Positions 1-11,030 of a stretch of DNA of 64,000 nt are shown in pieces; position 1 is the stretch's first letter, and every line of letters starts with the position of its first letter. The DNA lies in NCBI GenBank assembly GCA_022315425.1, contig JAIUPT010000035.1, forward strand, positions 124,001 to 188,000, written 5' to 3'. A program made the translations under genes and the position numbers. The DNA comes from Pseudevernia furfuracea. Taxonomy: Eukaryota; Ascomycota; Lecanoromycetes; Lecanorales; Parmeliaceae. The notes beneath the pieces are model-generated. The model did no database searches, was not told the origin of the DNA, and saw only the letters and a list, made by a program, of their open reading frames with translations.

Positions 1-474
1 AATACTAGAAGCTTTGGTGTACGATCACCACCAAAATTATGTATAGGAGCCTCAGACGATCGAGGTGCAAGCTTGCCAGCTCTTGGTTCCTGAGTGCTGC
101 ATCCGAGGACCTTAGGGCCACCTTCGACAACGATCACTTCTTGCTGCACTCCACTAACGTTTCCATAACGCTAGAGGAGGCGTGGATGTCGTGGCGTCAA
201 TTGTTGGCTGTTTTGTTTACCACCAGGTTCTCCCCCGACGACTGCCTACGTTTCTGGCCACCACTCGCCGGCTTGTAGGTAAACAAAGGCCGTAGTATAG
301 GCAGACAAGCGCCTACAATGCCCAAAGAAGATTCGATCATCGGCCAATATACCTGCGGGCTGTTCAGATCTGTTATTTGGGGTCAGTTAAATAAAGAAAC
401 ATAATAACTCTTGCCGGTGCTCACAACTAATATCTAGAAACCCAACCTTCTCCATCTCTGTTGTCTCAAAACCA
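1..474. other. Sequence before the first gene, no gene seen
   Basis: I see no supportable gene here. The stretch lies downstream of the minus-strand PTH11-like gene. A reading frame shifted against that gene's last exon runs on to a TAA at about 387 and would give an acidic tail like those of this family, so part of 387-474 may be its original C-terminus or 3' UTR. Confidence 0.4.
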
Positions 475-1595
475 TCAACTTCTTGTACCATTGAACTGGA
501 AGCAAAACGGACCGACTATTTTATTGACAACGACGAGCTTTCCGATTCCCGCTCCAACAGTCCTGCATTCAGTGAATACCTGATAAAATCCACTGAACAG
601 ACTTGCGGCTGGACCACTTACAGAGCCCCAAGAAGAAACATGGCGCTTATGCCCAATTTTTGCCGTTTAGAGATCTGCAACTTCCAGATCTGAGCCATTC
701 GTGAGCAGTGATTGTATGGCCTTGAGCCCGGAAGGCGGAAACTTACGCATGGAGGTGGTAGCGAGAGAATGATGACTTTTTACTTATTAGTCGGCGGTAA
801 TAGCAAAGTGTGAGACGTATACTTACGATCTGTGAGAACATCGGACCATGCCTGAGCCAAATACATTATGTTGATGTCTATACAGTTATCTTCTGTGGAG
901 CCAAATCCGGTCCAATCGATCCATATAGGCCAACACTGAAATAAATTGGCGAAGAAGAAGGCAACGGTCCAGATGGAGGAGACGGTAATCATAGTCCAAG
1001 ATGAAATGACAAAGACGTTACCTCTGAAATTCTGTCCGAAGTCTGTTAGTGTGAGTAATATAAAGGGGTTTTCGAGCTCGACCTCTTGTAGAAAAGAAGT
1101 ACAGATAATTTTGTGAAGCCAAAGCTCAATGTCTGTGTGAGTTGTGATGCCAAAAAAATCTATTTCACGCCATGAGCATAGCAACCACAATTGCACACTC
1201 TCCGAGTACCTGTTCAAATACTCTCAAGCGATGATCAAAAACCGGCATTCCGCTTTCTCTGGTTTGCGTATGTTGTCCAAGATTACCAATCGCTGTCCCT
1301 GTGGCTCCTCATCAGAGAAACAGCAGATGCGGTCTAGAGACCTCAATACTTGCCGACGAACATGCATATCGCGGTGCCAATCGTGAATAACTGCTTGTAT
1401 ATCAGCTCTTCCACTGTGACAATAGATGTGCGATATCCGGAAGTGACGTACCAATGCAGGTAATATCGCATAATCATCCCACGAAAGCGCAGTCTGCTTC
1501 ATGCGTCTAGCGTAGAAACGTAGTATGACAGCGACGATGGCTAATACGCTCAACACGGTCGCTAGCGCGTACATCTTTCCAGCTGAATCCGCCAT
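475..1595 (-). CDS. PTH11-like rhodopsin-domain membrane protein, 8 exons
   Basis: Fungal integral membrane protein of the rhodopsin-domain (PTH11-like) family, thought to act as GPCR-like plasma-membrane sensors; the ligand is unknown. I rebuilt exons at about 1595-1452, 1405-1354, 1292-1169, 1124-1083, 1023-827, 775-747, 689-622 and 562-475; all join in frame to about 247 residues. Family landmarks in order: LRFYARR and LSWDDYAI after helix 1, LGQHTQ, KLSVLLFYKR, LFQCWPIW with a later paired Cys, then SDVLTD, a LPPP turn, IWKLQISKRQKLGIS and MFLLGAL. The second intron appears to start with GC (GCAAGT) instead of GT. The protein stops early: relatives usually have one or two more helices and a tail of 350-400 residues in total, so the 3' end is probably degraded or a junction was missed. 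The family is clear; the C-terminus and the gene's health are not. Confidence 0.75.
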
Positions 1596-2602
1596 GGCCA
1601 GGAGGTTGCCGGAAGAAATTCAGGATTATGTGAGGGAGGAGCACGAAGCTAAAGGTTGGATGCTCACGATGCGTTGTAATAGTAATTGGGGCACGCTCTC
1701 TTATGAGAAGATAGAGCCTGGTATGCACCCATCAAATTTTGGACTTTGCACGCTGCCACTTTGCGCAGCTGTGCCCCTGCGGCGTGCATGCATGACGTTT
1801 TAGTTCGATGATTGGGCCGTCTGAAGCTTTGCCTTCCCCAGACATCTTTGGAGCACTTTGTCGTCTCAGCCTTTTCTCTTTATCAACGCATATCTCTTAA
1901 AACGAGAGACGAGCTAGGGGCAGGCGCATGATTAGCAAGGAACCCACAACAGCATCTGTGTCTTTACCGCGCTGATAAGGAAATTGGCATGAAAAGTATT
2001 GGTAAAACCTTGGAATTGGTGCTATTAGTGGAGACAGTTCATGTCTGTGGTTTCATCGAGTGTTTTGGCTGCAGGATACTGTCCCTCGTCTCATGCCAAA
2101 AGGCTGGAAGCTATCTGGCTAAGAGTACGAGGATGCTCCCCCCCCTTTTGCGGACACTATGTGATCACACCATTTACCGCAGCAATCACCTTGACTACCC
2201 TTCTTTTTTGTGTAGCCGCCTTATTTTAGAAACCTCACATATCCTTACAACATGCATCATATCTCAACACAATTTCACAATATTAGTTTACTCTGGGATC
2301 CAAGAAAAGTCCCTCTGTGCGTTTCAAAAGGGCGATGCAACGTCGAAAGCTCGAGGGACGCATTGCTCATCTTCGGGGCTTTTTCCAACGATACTGTCCC
2401 ATCGTGCTGCTACCGACCACACCATCACGAGCGGACTTAGCTCATTGTTGGTGAGAAAGTGTTTGTTCATAATGAGGCGTATTCCGACATAAACAGGTGC
2501 TCAAATACGAAGGGCTACTCAAGAAGGCAATGACAGTCGCCGTAATCAACGTGCAGTTTCAAAGCAGACTGAAGCATATTGTCCAAGCGTGAAGCAACCC
2601 TT
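1596..2602. other. Intergenic, no gene seen
   Basis: This lies upstream of the PTH11-like gene and should hold its promoter. Several short open frames exist on both strands, but none shows a recognisable domain or coherent splice structure. Confidence 0.5.
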
Positions 2603-2610
2603 CAGGCAGG
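2603..2610. repeat. Left target-site duplication of the MITE
   Basis: CAGGCAGG here is repeated exactly at 3033-3040 on the other side of the element. An 8-bp duplication is typical of hAT transposition. Confidence 0.8.
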
Positions 2611-3032
2611 CAGGGCTGGCGATGGTGGAAATAGTTGGTTTTCGAGGGCAAACTGCATCAACTATCAGATTTAAAATCGAAATTGCATCAACTATCACAT
2701 ATATAAAAATCAATTATTTTATTATCAGTGCAACTGATAGTGAAGCAGTTTTGATATAAAATTTAATTAAGCGTAGGCTGAGTATCAAGACGCTAATTCA
2801 AAGAAGACGTCAAGTCAAAAACCCTAGCCCTCAATATCAAGAAATTTCTTCAATAATCATGAAAAATTCGGGCCTCAACAAAACTGCTTCACTATCAGTT
2901 GAATCAATTGATTTTGAAATTCAAATTACATTAATTATCAATCGATAGACCTCAAACTGCATCATCAATTACGAGAAACTAACGGTTTCACTGATAGTGG
3001 ATCAGTTAGTTGGTGCATCATCGCCAGCCCTG
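2611..3032. mobile_element. hAT-type MITE (non-autonomous), 422 bp
   Basis: The element starts with CAGGGCTGGCGATG and ends with its exact reverse complement, a terminal inverted repeat of 14 bp with looser similarity further in. Perfect 8-bp direct repeats (CAGGCAGG) flank it. The interior is AT-rich and carries many scattered copies of a motif like ACTATCAG/CTGATAGT in both directions; hAT elements commonly have such subterminal repeats as transposase-binding sites. It has no coding capacity and would depend on a hAT transposase elsewhere. The CAGGG start and 8-bp duplication both fit hAT. I see no second copy in the window. Confidence 0.85.
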
Positions 3033-3040
3033 CAGGCAGG
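3033..3040. repeat. Right target-site duplication of the MITE
   Basis: Exact copy of the 8-bp CAGGCAGG at 2603-2610. Confidence 0.8.
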
Positions 3041-3810
3041 CGTGGCAGGGAGGGGTTTGTGGGTCTATTCGAGATTTTGGCGTAGGAAGCTTGGCGCCCA
3101 AGACTTTGTACGCCGACCTCTTGCGAGTCCTAATAGCTGCCGAGCAGGATTACTACTAGCCGTTCGCCAGAAGTTTGAGCCTGTAATTTCGCTAGGACGC
3201 AAAACCTGATGAGGATTTGAGTGTGATGGAAACCAGGTCGATCGCACACTATTCCGTCATCTGTTTTGGCAGGGCGCTTTAGTCGTTCTGGCTCTTCTCA
3301 GCTGGCCTCAACAAGCCACTCCCCGTTTATATTGTGGGCCGTGTTTAGCGTTGCATTGAACTAGAGCCTCGGAGCTTTTGTATTGGCTTCGATCTGCAAT
3401 TCATTTTGCCTCTCTTCGCAACCCCTACACTGATTTGACCCCCATCTAGCCCACCTGCGATGAGACACCTTACCTTCGTAGTCTCTTAAAGAGTTCATAG
3501 GTATGTCCGTGCAGTACTGTCAATCTCACGAAGCAGTCAAAGTAAAGTGATGGTCTGCATGGCGACACGTCATCTGGCTCTGGAACATGGATGGAATTCT
3601 GTCGGTGTGATGAGAACAAGTCGACTTGCAGCATTCGGCCAACCGCTGCATGAGACAACACCGCATATGGTAGCATCTGGCATTCTGTCCCAAACTTTCC
3701 TGCGGGGTTACCATACCGGTCATGAGAAATGTGCATTTCAGCCAGCCACTATCCCAGCCATTTCGGTTAAGATCATCCTCTAGTGGTGACGGTTTTGGAA
3801 GCGGTCAGAC
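3041..3810. other. Intergenic, promoter side of the amine oxidase gene
   Basis: No recognisable gene. The part next to 3811 should contain the promoter and leader of the downstream amine oxidase gene. Short open frames on both strands around 3470-3783 look non-coding. Confidence 0.45.
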
Positions 3811-6290
3811 ATGTTTAAAGATGAGAAGACTGTTACAAAAGGCGACCTCAGAAGTCTGCAAGAAGCTTGCAAAATCCCACATCTGAACAACCTGAGGAGA
3901 CTTTTGATTCTTCCAAAACAGTCGATCAAAATGGCCAAAATGTCCTACAAGTCTTGCTTCACCCGGCGCCTTGCTTCAATGAAGATCTCTGAAGAATACG
4001 AGTATCTTGCAAAGATCTACGAGAAGCTGCACCTCGATAAACTACGAAGCGACGAAGCTCTTTTCTACGCTTTGAAGCATGCTTCCTCATCGTCCCCAGC
4101 AAGGAATTTTCGCGATCCGCGTGTGGAAGTCAAAAAATTGGAAGCAGGCTCGAAGGTTTGCATCATTGGGGCTGGCATGGCCGGTACGAATTTATCAATG
4201 TGAGAATGCTTGTTATGGCTGATACGGTCAAGGGTTGTACATTGCGATGATCTTGGATGCTCTCGAGATACCCAACCTCTCGTATGAGATCCTTGAAGGC
4301 TCTGACCGGGTTGGAGGCAGGGTCTATACCCATCATTTCTCCGATAAAAAGCATGACTATTATGATGTGAAATTCATACATACCTGGCGGACAGGAATTG
4401 CTGGCTGACTGGTGGGCAAGGTCGGTGCGATGCGCTTCCCTAAGATTCCGATCATGGAAAAGTGAGTAAATGAATATGACTCTCTCTGCCGTCGATTCCT
4501 TGCTAAGCAACAAGGATAGGACTTTCAATCTTTTTGAGCACCTTGGCCAGAAGCAGGTCCCACTGATTCGCTACTGGCTCACGAGCCCAAGGGGTAAGGA
4601 AGAAGAAAACAACCAGCCCTCGAGATACAATGACAGAACTGTCATTGGGTACAAGGAAGGTGCCGATGTTTTCGAGGTCTCGGAATCTTTTGGTGGTCGT
4701 ATCATGGAGGAGTGAGCCAACCAACATTAGAAAGGGAGTCTGCTAAGTCTTGAACATAGACTCGTTAAAAAACCGGAAAAATTTGTGACCGAGGCTTTCG
4801 AACCCTTCAAGTCAAGGCTCCGGGACAACTGGACAAAGGGCTTTCAGGCCCTGATGAAATATGATCAATTCTCTGTTCGAGGTTTCATGATGTCCCACGG
4901 CATCACGCCTTTGTATGTCCACTATGCCTATCCCGGTCTCAGGCGTTAGACCGCTTACATGGCCTGGCAGAGACGATTACTACTCCATTCAATGGCTCGA
5001 AACACTCACCGAGTACGTCTTGACTCCGTTCCACCCGAGTATACGACGCTAATGCACGCTCCTCGAAGTGGGAGTGGCCTATACGACCAGAGCTTCTCTG
5101 AAGGCGTCATCGACTCGATGGACTTCGATTACGAATCCAACTACATTTACAAAGATAAAGTAGTGGAATGGTGGTGCATTGACGGCGGCGCACAGCTTGT
5201 CCCCGAGGCCATGAATGCCAGTCTGAAAACCCCTCTGCAAAAAGAAAGCTTTGGAAAACGCGTGTCAAAGATTGCTTATGATCGGAACGATGAAGGGAAA
5301 GCCCCAATGCGAGTCAGAGTCAACGGAGAGACAGAAGCGCGGAGTTATATGACGGTCTTTGCAACCCCAACCCTTGCCTGCCTCCAGCGGATGGATCTGA
5401 CCGAGCTGGAATTGTTGTACGAACAAAAAGACGCTCTGCGATCACTCCACTACGACACCGCTTCGAAGGTGGGCATGAAGTTTGACCACCCTTGGTGGAT
5501 CAAAATGGGGATTGAAGGAGGGTTGGGCAAGTCGGACATGCCACTTCGCACTTGCGTGTACCCCTCTTACAACTTGGATGATTCGAAGGACGTTGATTCG
5601 AAGGACGAATCAGCTGTGCTCTTGTGTTCCTACTCATGGTCTCAAGACGCGGCAAGAATCGGCTCGCTGATGAAAGGCGACTGGGAGAAGGAGACCGAGC
5701 TGAAGGAAATGCTCTTGAACAACCTCACCTGGCTGCACCTTGAGCACGCGAAGAAAGAAGATCCGAACGTGAAATTCGACGATCTTTACAAGAAGCTCAG
5801 TGACTCATACATCAAGCATCACGCTTTCGACTGGCACAACCACGAGTTCTCCTCCGGCGCATACGGCAAATTCGGGCCAGGCCAGTTCTCAAATCTATAC
5901 TGTGCTCTCTCATGCCCTACCGCGGATAGCCGCTTCCATTTCGTCGGAGAGGCCGTGAGTGCACACCACGGCTGGATTGTTGGCGCGCTCGATAGCGCGC
6001 ACCAGGCTGTCATCAATTTCTTGAGACGCTTCAATCTCAAGAAGTACGAGGACAAACTTAAGACTATTGATTGGCTCAAGCCCGAGCCAGATGAGATTGA
6101 TAAGGAGACAGCCATTATGAAAGTCATCCTCGGGTTGATGAAGCCAGAGACGAGGTTGGAAGTCAGGGCGGGAGCCGAGAAGGAGAAGGTGGAGACGCTG
6201 AGCCAGAAGGAGCGCTTGGAGGCTGTGATATCTGTGGAAAAGGTGAAGATGGAGGCGGCAGAAGCGGCGCAGGTTGAGTTGAAGGCTTGA
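3811..6290 (+). CDS. Flavin amine oxidase, probable L-amino-acid oxidase, 7 exons
   Basis: FAD-dependent amine oxidase; fungal L-amino-acid oxidases of this shape deaminate amino acids to keto acids with release of ammonia and hydrogen peroxide. Exons at about 3811-4183, 4233-4366, 4421-4461, 4520-4711, 4760-4912, 4971-5012 and 5069-6290 give 719 codons including stop, the usual size for this group. The N-terminal dinucleotide-binding motif is VCIIGAGMAG (around residue 115), followed by EILEGSDRVGGRVYTHHF and DVGAMRFP; the C-terminal FAD motif is HFVGEAVSAHHGWIVGALDS. The last about 90 residues are a charged, coiled-coil-like tail rich in Glu and Lys. I see no signal peptide, so it is probably intracellular. 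The start at 3811 is the first Met of the frame; a later Met at 3931 would also keep the FAD domain. Substrate is inferred from overall similarity only. Confidence 0.85.
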
Positions 6291-8043
6291 GTTACAATTG
6301 TAACGAGTACCTTCGGAATGAGATATCTATAGGGTGACGAAGCAGCAGAAAGATTGTTCTTAGGTACATTTAGTCGTGAGTCTCTCATCGCGTATTAGTT
6401 TGAGACAAGAGCTTGACTCCAGCTGGTGAGCCATTCGTTTGTAGCGTTCGTTGCGACGACTACCCGCGCAATCTCCCTTAAACCCTTTTTTAAAAAAGGA
6501 ACTTCCTTACTGTTGGCATGGTGGTCTCCCTTCCCTTGCGAAGCCACAATGCTATCATCACGAGTATTCTTTTATTCGTTGTACCATGAGTCTATCACAG
6601 TAGGAAGCCCCCCGTCTTTAGGACCAACTCATATATCCGTCCTGAGCATCGGACAATGACATAAAGAAAGCACAGGCTTTGAAAAGCTTTTCATTCTTCT
6701 GCCAAAGGCACGCATGAGACTCATGAGACTCTCAAGAAACCGTAGATAGTATCCTTCTAAAACACCTCCAAAATACGCCAGCAAAGTTGAGCCTCCATAC
6801 ATCGAGGTTTACCGCAAAACGAACCATCTGCATCGGCGCCTCTGACCGACTTCAAGGTGCGAAAAGATGCCGAGATGCCTATCCGTCGTATGATTATAGG
6901 ATACGATGCGGTGAAAAGGGTCTGATGCCTTCCCACGCTCCATCGAAAGGGTGAAACTGATGGCTTCTGGTCATGAATCCGGCGTCGAATGGATTCCAAA
7001 TGGCAGCCTGAGGTACATCTTTGCGGACTTCTATCAGGCCCATTACCATGTCTCTAGTCGCCATATTTCTACCGTCTAGTCTCTTGTTCACTGACGCCTC
7101 TTTTCGTTGTCCGGTCGAACACTATTGAAAGTAGACTGCATGCATTCTCCCGGCTGTACGGTGGCCATGACAAGGTACATGGTTTGTCAAAGCGGCATAA
7201 AAATTCCATCTATTGCTCCATTCTCTTCATCCCCCAGCTGCCAGAATCAACCTTGTAAATATACATATACAACGAGATACTGTGCTAGCTAGGATCTCAT
7301 ACATTGATGAACACTTCTCCATCTCCTGCAAATAGTCTGAGCTTGGTACTCACTCTCGCTCTTCACCATATGCTGACCTCTGAATCTCCGCCTACACGTT
7401 CTGTGGCAGCACCCACAACACCAACACTGAGCTTCAAGATACTCTCAAGGCCTGTTCCGGCCCTCACACCGGCAAAAAACCCGGCCCAATCGCCCGTCTA
7501 CAACAGTACGACACAGAGCAATCCGCCATATCCAACACCGCAAGCACGGCCAGTCATAGATATGAGATCAGATAGGGTGATGATGCGGCGACTTCCACAG
7601 ATCCAAAAGGCACCGCCGCATCAGTGGCCCTGTGAGGCACAAAGAAATGAGCAACACCAGCAACGTGCGCTAATGCCACTAGCTCATTGTTTAACACTTC
7701 TTTGTCCATGCGTGTGAGAAGTGACACAAAGACATTGTCTCAACGCCGTGTCATTGAGTTGTCGATTTTCAACATACACTGAGCCTGACACAACGGGCTC
7801 GCTACTGAGGAGTCTGACACAATTCTCGCCTCAAAAAAACATGGGCCTCCTTTTTCCTTTTCATTCATTCATTCATTCATTCATTCTTCCTTCCTCACCA
7901 ACATCATCATCATCTACCCAGTTCCCAGTCGTGAGATCACAGGACCTCAAACGTAACCTCAGCTTCGAAACCGACTCTCCATCTGCAAATCACCCATACC
8001 TCAATCCACCCATATCCCAATCTACTACCTCACCGCAGCAAAG
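6291..8043. other. Intergenic with a TTCA-type microsatellite
   Basis: I see no gene. A tetranucleotide repeat (about six units of TCAT) lies at 7861-7886 in the pyrimidine-rich leader of the PHD-finger gene. The open frames at 7304-7717 and 7721-8203 are low in complexity and show no domain. Confidence 0.45.
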
Positions 8044-9177
8044 ATGTCCAACCAGGGTCAATCCTCATCCCCCCTTCCATCCTCGCGGCAAACTACACCA
8101 GCGAGCTCGGACTCGGGAGTACCAAAAAGCTTCCCATGCAGCTGCGGCAAAGGCGACGGTACAGGAGACTACATCGAATGCGACAACCCGGACTGCCGCG
8201 TAGGATGGTACCACTGGAAGTGTGTGCAGGTGGCGGAGGAGCCCATTGGGACGTGGCTATGCCCAAGCTGCAGTCCTAGCGCTGCATTTTACACCAAGCA
8301 ACTAGTGAAGACAAGAGCAGTAACGCCGCTCACCCCGAAGCCAAGAAAAGCGACCAGTCCAACGGCTTCGGAAGAGAAAGATCCTGAGTCGCCGGCGAAA
8401 GAAAAGGTGGCGAGAAAAGGGGTCGCTGTCAAGAAGTCCATGCCAGAGAAGCCGAAGCCGAAGCCGAAGCCGAAATGGGTTGGGTGGATCGAATTACCTT
8501 CGGACGACGAGGAGGAATACAAAAAGCAGGTGGACGCTAAATGGATGGAGAATAGCGTCAAGGGAAAACGCAGGGGGGCTTCGAAGGCGTTGTCCGAAGA
8601 GGATGGGACTGGTTCGCGCAGGCTAAGGGCCCGTTCAAAACCAGGGGAAACTGTTACGAAAGCAGTAGAAACGGACTCGGAAGATGAGGAGTCTGTTTAT
8701 CAGCAGGAAGAAGAGGAGGAGGAGGAGGAGGAGAAGGAGGAGAAGGAAGAGGAGAAGGAGGAAGAGAGGGCTTCCATCTCCGAAGAGGCATCCGTTCGCG
8801 ACGAAGAGTCTGCTAATGAGGAGGCATCTGATCCCCACGAGGATATGGAGGATACCATGGACATGGAAGCTGACCGGGAAGAAAGCCTCGAGGAGGCCAA
8901 CGGCAGCGACCAATCCGGCGTTTCGGAGTATGTGGATGCCGATGATGCCTCTGGCTCATCGATAGTCTTTCTCGATGAATGTGTTGTAATCAGCGACGAC
9001 AGCATGGGCCTCGATGCGGAGCACGAGGACCAAGACCACCACCAGAGCGAGGTATTCGTGACCGTCGCCCCGCCTGTGGAGAGCAAGAACCACGCTGCTC
9101 TCTACCGACGCCAGGGAAACTGCTGGGGGGAATTTCCCGAGTCCGCAATCCGTAGTACGCTTCCGCGACTTGCTTAA
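8044..9177 (+). CDS. PHD-finger protein with acidic tail
   Basis: Predicted nuclear chromatin reader. A single C4HC3 PHD finger lies at residues 32-76, with ligands C32, C34, C46, C51, H57, C60, C73 and C76; the spacing and the WYHWKCV and GTWLCPSC segments resemble ING/Cps-type fingers that bind the histone H3 tail. The rest (residues 80-377) is disordered: basic, KPKPKP-rich stretches around residue 140, then a long acidic part with an almost pure Glu run near residue 225. It is one exon of 377 codons. I see no catalytic domain, so it is probably a subunit or adaptor of a chromatin complex. The finger assignment is firm; the complex it belongs to is unknown. Confidence 0.85.
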   Translation: MSNQGQSSSPLPSSRQTTPASSDSGVPKSFPCSCGKGDGTGDYIECDNPDCRVGWYHWKCVQVAEEPIGTWLCPSCSPSAAFYTKQLVKTRAVTPLTPKPRKATSPTASEEKDPESPAKEKVARKGVAVKKSMPEKPKPKPKPKWVGWIELPSDDEEEYKKQVDAKWMENSVKGKRRGASKALSEEDGTGSRRLRARSKPGETVTKAVETDSEDEESVYQQEEEEEEEEEKEEKEEEKEEERASISEEASVRDEESANEEASDPHEDMEDTMDMEADREESLEEANGSDQSGVSEYVDADDASGSSIVFLDECVVISDDSMGLDAEHEDQDHHQSEVFVTVAPPVESKNHAALYRRQGNCWGEFPESAIRSTLPRLA

Positions 9178-9309
9178 GTACTCTGAAAAGTTGGTATAGC
9201 TTTTCGTCAAGATGACGCTTTTGACGAGAAAAGAGACCGATTGGGTTTTTTTTGTATCGCGTTTATAATCACAATCTCGGAGATTAGTTTCGAGGTCTCT
9301 CAAAGGTGA
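9178..9309. other. Short spacer after the PHD-finger gene
   Basis: Likely 3' UTR of the PHD-finger gene, running into the AT-rich block. Confidence 0.4.
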
Positions 9310-10045
9310 AAAATCTTCAACTTAGAATTTGTTAATAACTATAAGATCGAATTTCAAATTTTTTAATTCGCTGAATAGCGTAAACAAGTTCTTATTATTA
9401 AAAAAAAAAAAGTAAAAAAGTAATATAAAACTAAAAAGTATTTAAAGTATAAGACTCATATATATAAACTTTTAATAAGAAACGTAGTAATTTTGAGATT
9501 ATTATTTACTATATATATAAAGTTAAGATATTTTAGCTTAGCTCTATCCTATTTTATTTTATATACTAATATATTAAAATATTTATATAGTTACTTATCT
9601 TCGATATTTGCTACTAATAAACTATTACTTAACGTATTCTAAAGAATTAATATAGTCTTAGATATTTAATTATACGTTAACGTCTCGTTAATATCTTAAT
9701 ACGAAGTATATAGATTCGATTCTTAAGCTTAGTACTCGAGCGTAAAAGAAGTAAGAATCTCGTCTCAAAGAAAATTCTTAACACTAAAAAGATCTTTTCT
9801 CATATATAGTCTCGATAGTTAAATTAATAAAATATAATCTATACGTATAACATTTACATATATAAATAAGTATTCTTAATATTGCGATTTTAGTATAGCG
9901 AGAATATTAAAAGTATATTATATATTCGTAAAGAAATAAAGAAAATATATTAGTAATTCGTAGTTTTTACTTATCTATCTTTATTAAAGTTAAACATTTT
10001 CTAAATATTCTAACTGCATCAAAATCGCAATGTTAAGAACAATCA
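9310..10045. repeat. RIP-like AT-rich block
   Basis: An abrupt change to very AT-rich sequence full of TA steps, with CA/TG dinucleotides rare and stop codons in every frame. This is the look of DNA mutated by repeat-induced point mutation, so it is probably the remains of a duplicated or transposon sequence. I cannot identify the original element. The block begins just after the PHD-finger gene and ends at the alanyl-tRNA synthetase fragment. Confidence 0.75.
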
Positions 10046-10059
10046 TTGTCTATAAACTT

Positions 10060-10313
10060 TCTCTATCCATATTTTATACTCGTTGATTTGACCAGCGAGA
10101 CTGTATGGGGGGGAGAATTTTTCTTAGCGCCAAGGATTCCAACAGGTCACGCTGGCCCCGTACAACAGAAGATGAGGGAACTAATAGCGTTAGCATATGT
10201 AAGTCAATTTGGGGATATGGATTATTACCGAAAGTATGACCTTTCTTAATGAAAAAGTTGAGAAAGGTATCACGCACTTGTTGGGCGGGCCATTGCTGTG
10301 GTGTAAACGCCAT
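10060..10313 (-). pseudogene. Truncated alanyl-tRNA synthetase 5' fragment
   Basis: The first part of an alanyl-tRNA synthetase reading frame: starting at the Met at 10313, MAFTPQQWPAQQVRDTFLNF leads into FIKKGHTF and, after a 48-nt intron (10228-10181, with a GCTAAC branch site and TAG acceptor), VPSSSVV. This matches the N-terminal class II catalytic start of AlaRS. The next conserved block (DPTLLF..NAGMNQ) is missing or mutated, although a short stretch near 10075-10095 still looks like GMNQ-coding DNA, and the copy then runs into the AT-rich block. A full AlaRS gene needs about 2.9 kb, so this is a broken duplicate; a working copy must exist elsewhere. Retention of the intron argues against a reverse-transcribed copy. 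Confidence 0.65.
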
Positions 10314-10364
10314 TGTAGCTCGATGAACTGCAGGCGATAATGTAGGATACTGTATGGAAGCCAA

Positions 10365-11030
10365 TGGAGATGTCGTTGTAGGTTCTGAGAGATCTGTGAC
10401 GGAGGAGGAGAAGAATCAAAAGCGCAGGAAGGAACTGACGGTATTTAAACTTGGATGTTTGCAACACTCCTCTAACAAACATTAGAAGTCTAGCCAACAC
10501 GGGACTAGCCTAGACTTGGCCCAGAGTAGATATTGGCCTCTGCCTAGGTACCATTCTAGTACACTAGTCATCCTCTACCTCTGGACCACTGTCTTTGGTG
10601 TCTTCCATTTCTCTGGCTACTTGAGACGTCCAAGAGCGAAATTTTCTTTCTCGGAAATTGAACAGGCCTTTCCATTGTACTTCTTCCTCCATATGCTCAT
10701 ACGACGCCAGTCTTTACAATTCCTTTGTACTTCTCCATACCGATAAATGTGACTTTTTTCTGGCTGGCAGATGCTCATTGCGTTCCAGTATGCTTTCGCT
10801 TTCATTTCCGACTTTCCTAATTGCCTTATAGACTACGAAAAGACCAACATAGATGGATGTCGCCGGATGCGATACTATACACAGAGACTGTGTATAATGA
10901 CGACAATTCATGACGTTGCCCAACGACGGGATACAAAGCTCATCAGCTATATAATCCACGTCGAGTAAGGAGAAATGAAGGCAGTCACCCAAGGGTACGA
11001 CATTACAGTAACAATCTCAAACCTTACGGT
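10365..11030. other. Intergenic, upstream of the oxygenase-nucleotidyltransferase gene
   Basis: No gene recognised. It should hold the promoter of the gene at 11031, or, if that gene is recently acquired, foreign or rearranged DNA. Confidence 0.4.

Noticed and set aside
8635..9086. Leu- and Ser-rich minus-strand frames opposite the PHD-finger gene
   Set aside because: They mirror the poly-Glu region of the real gene.
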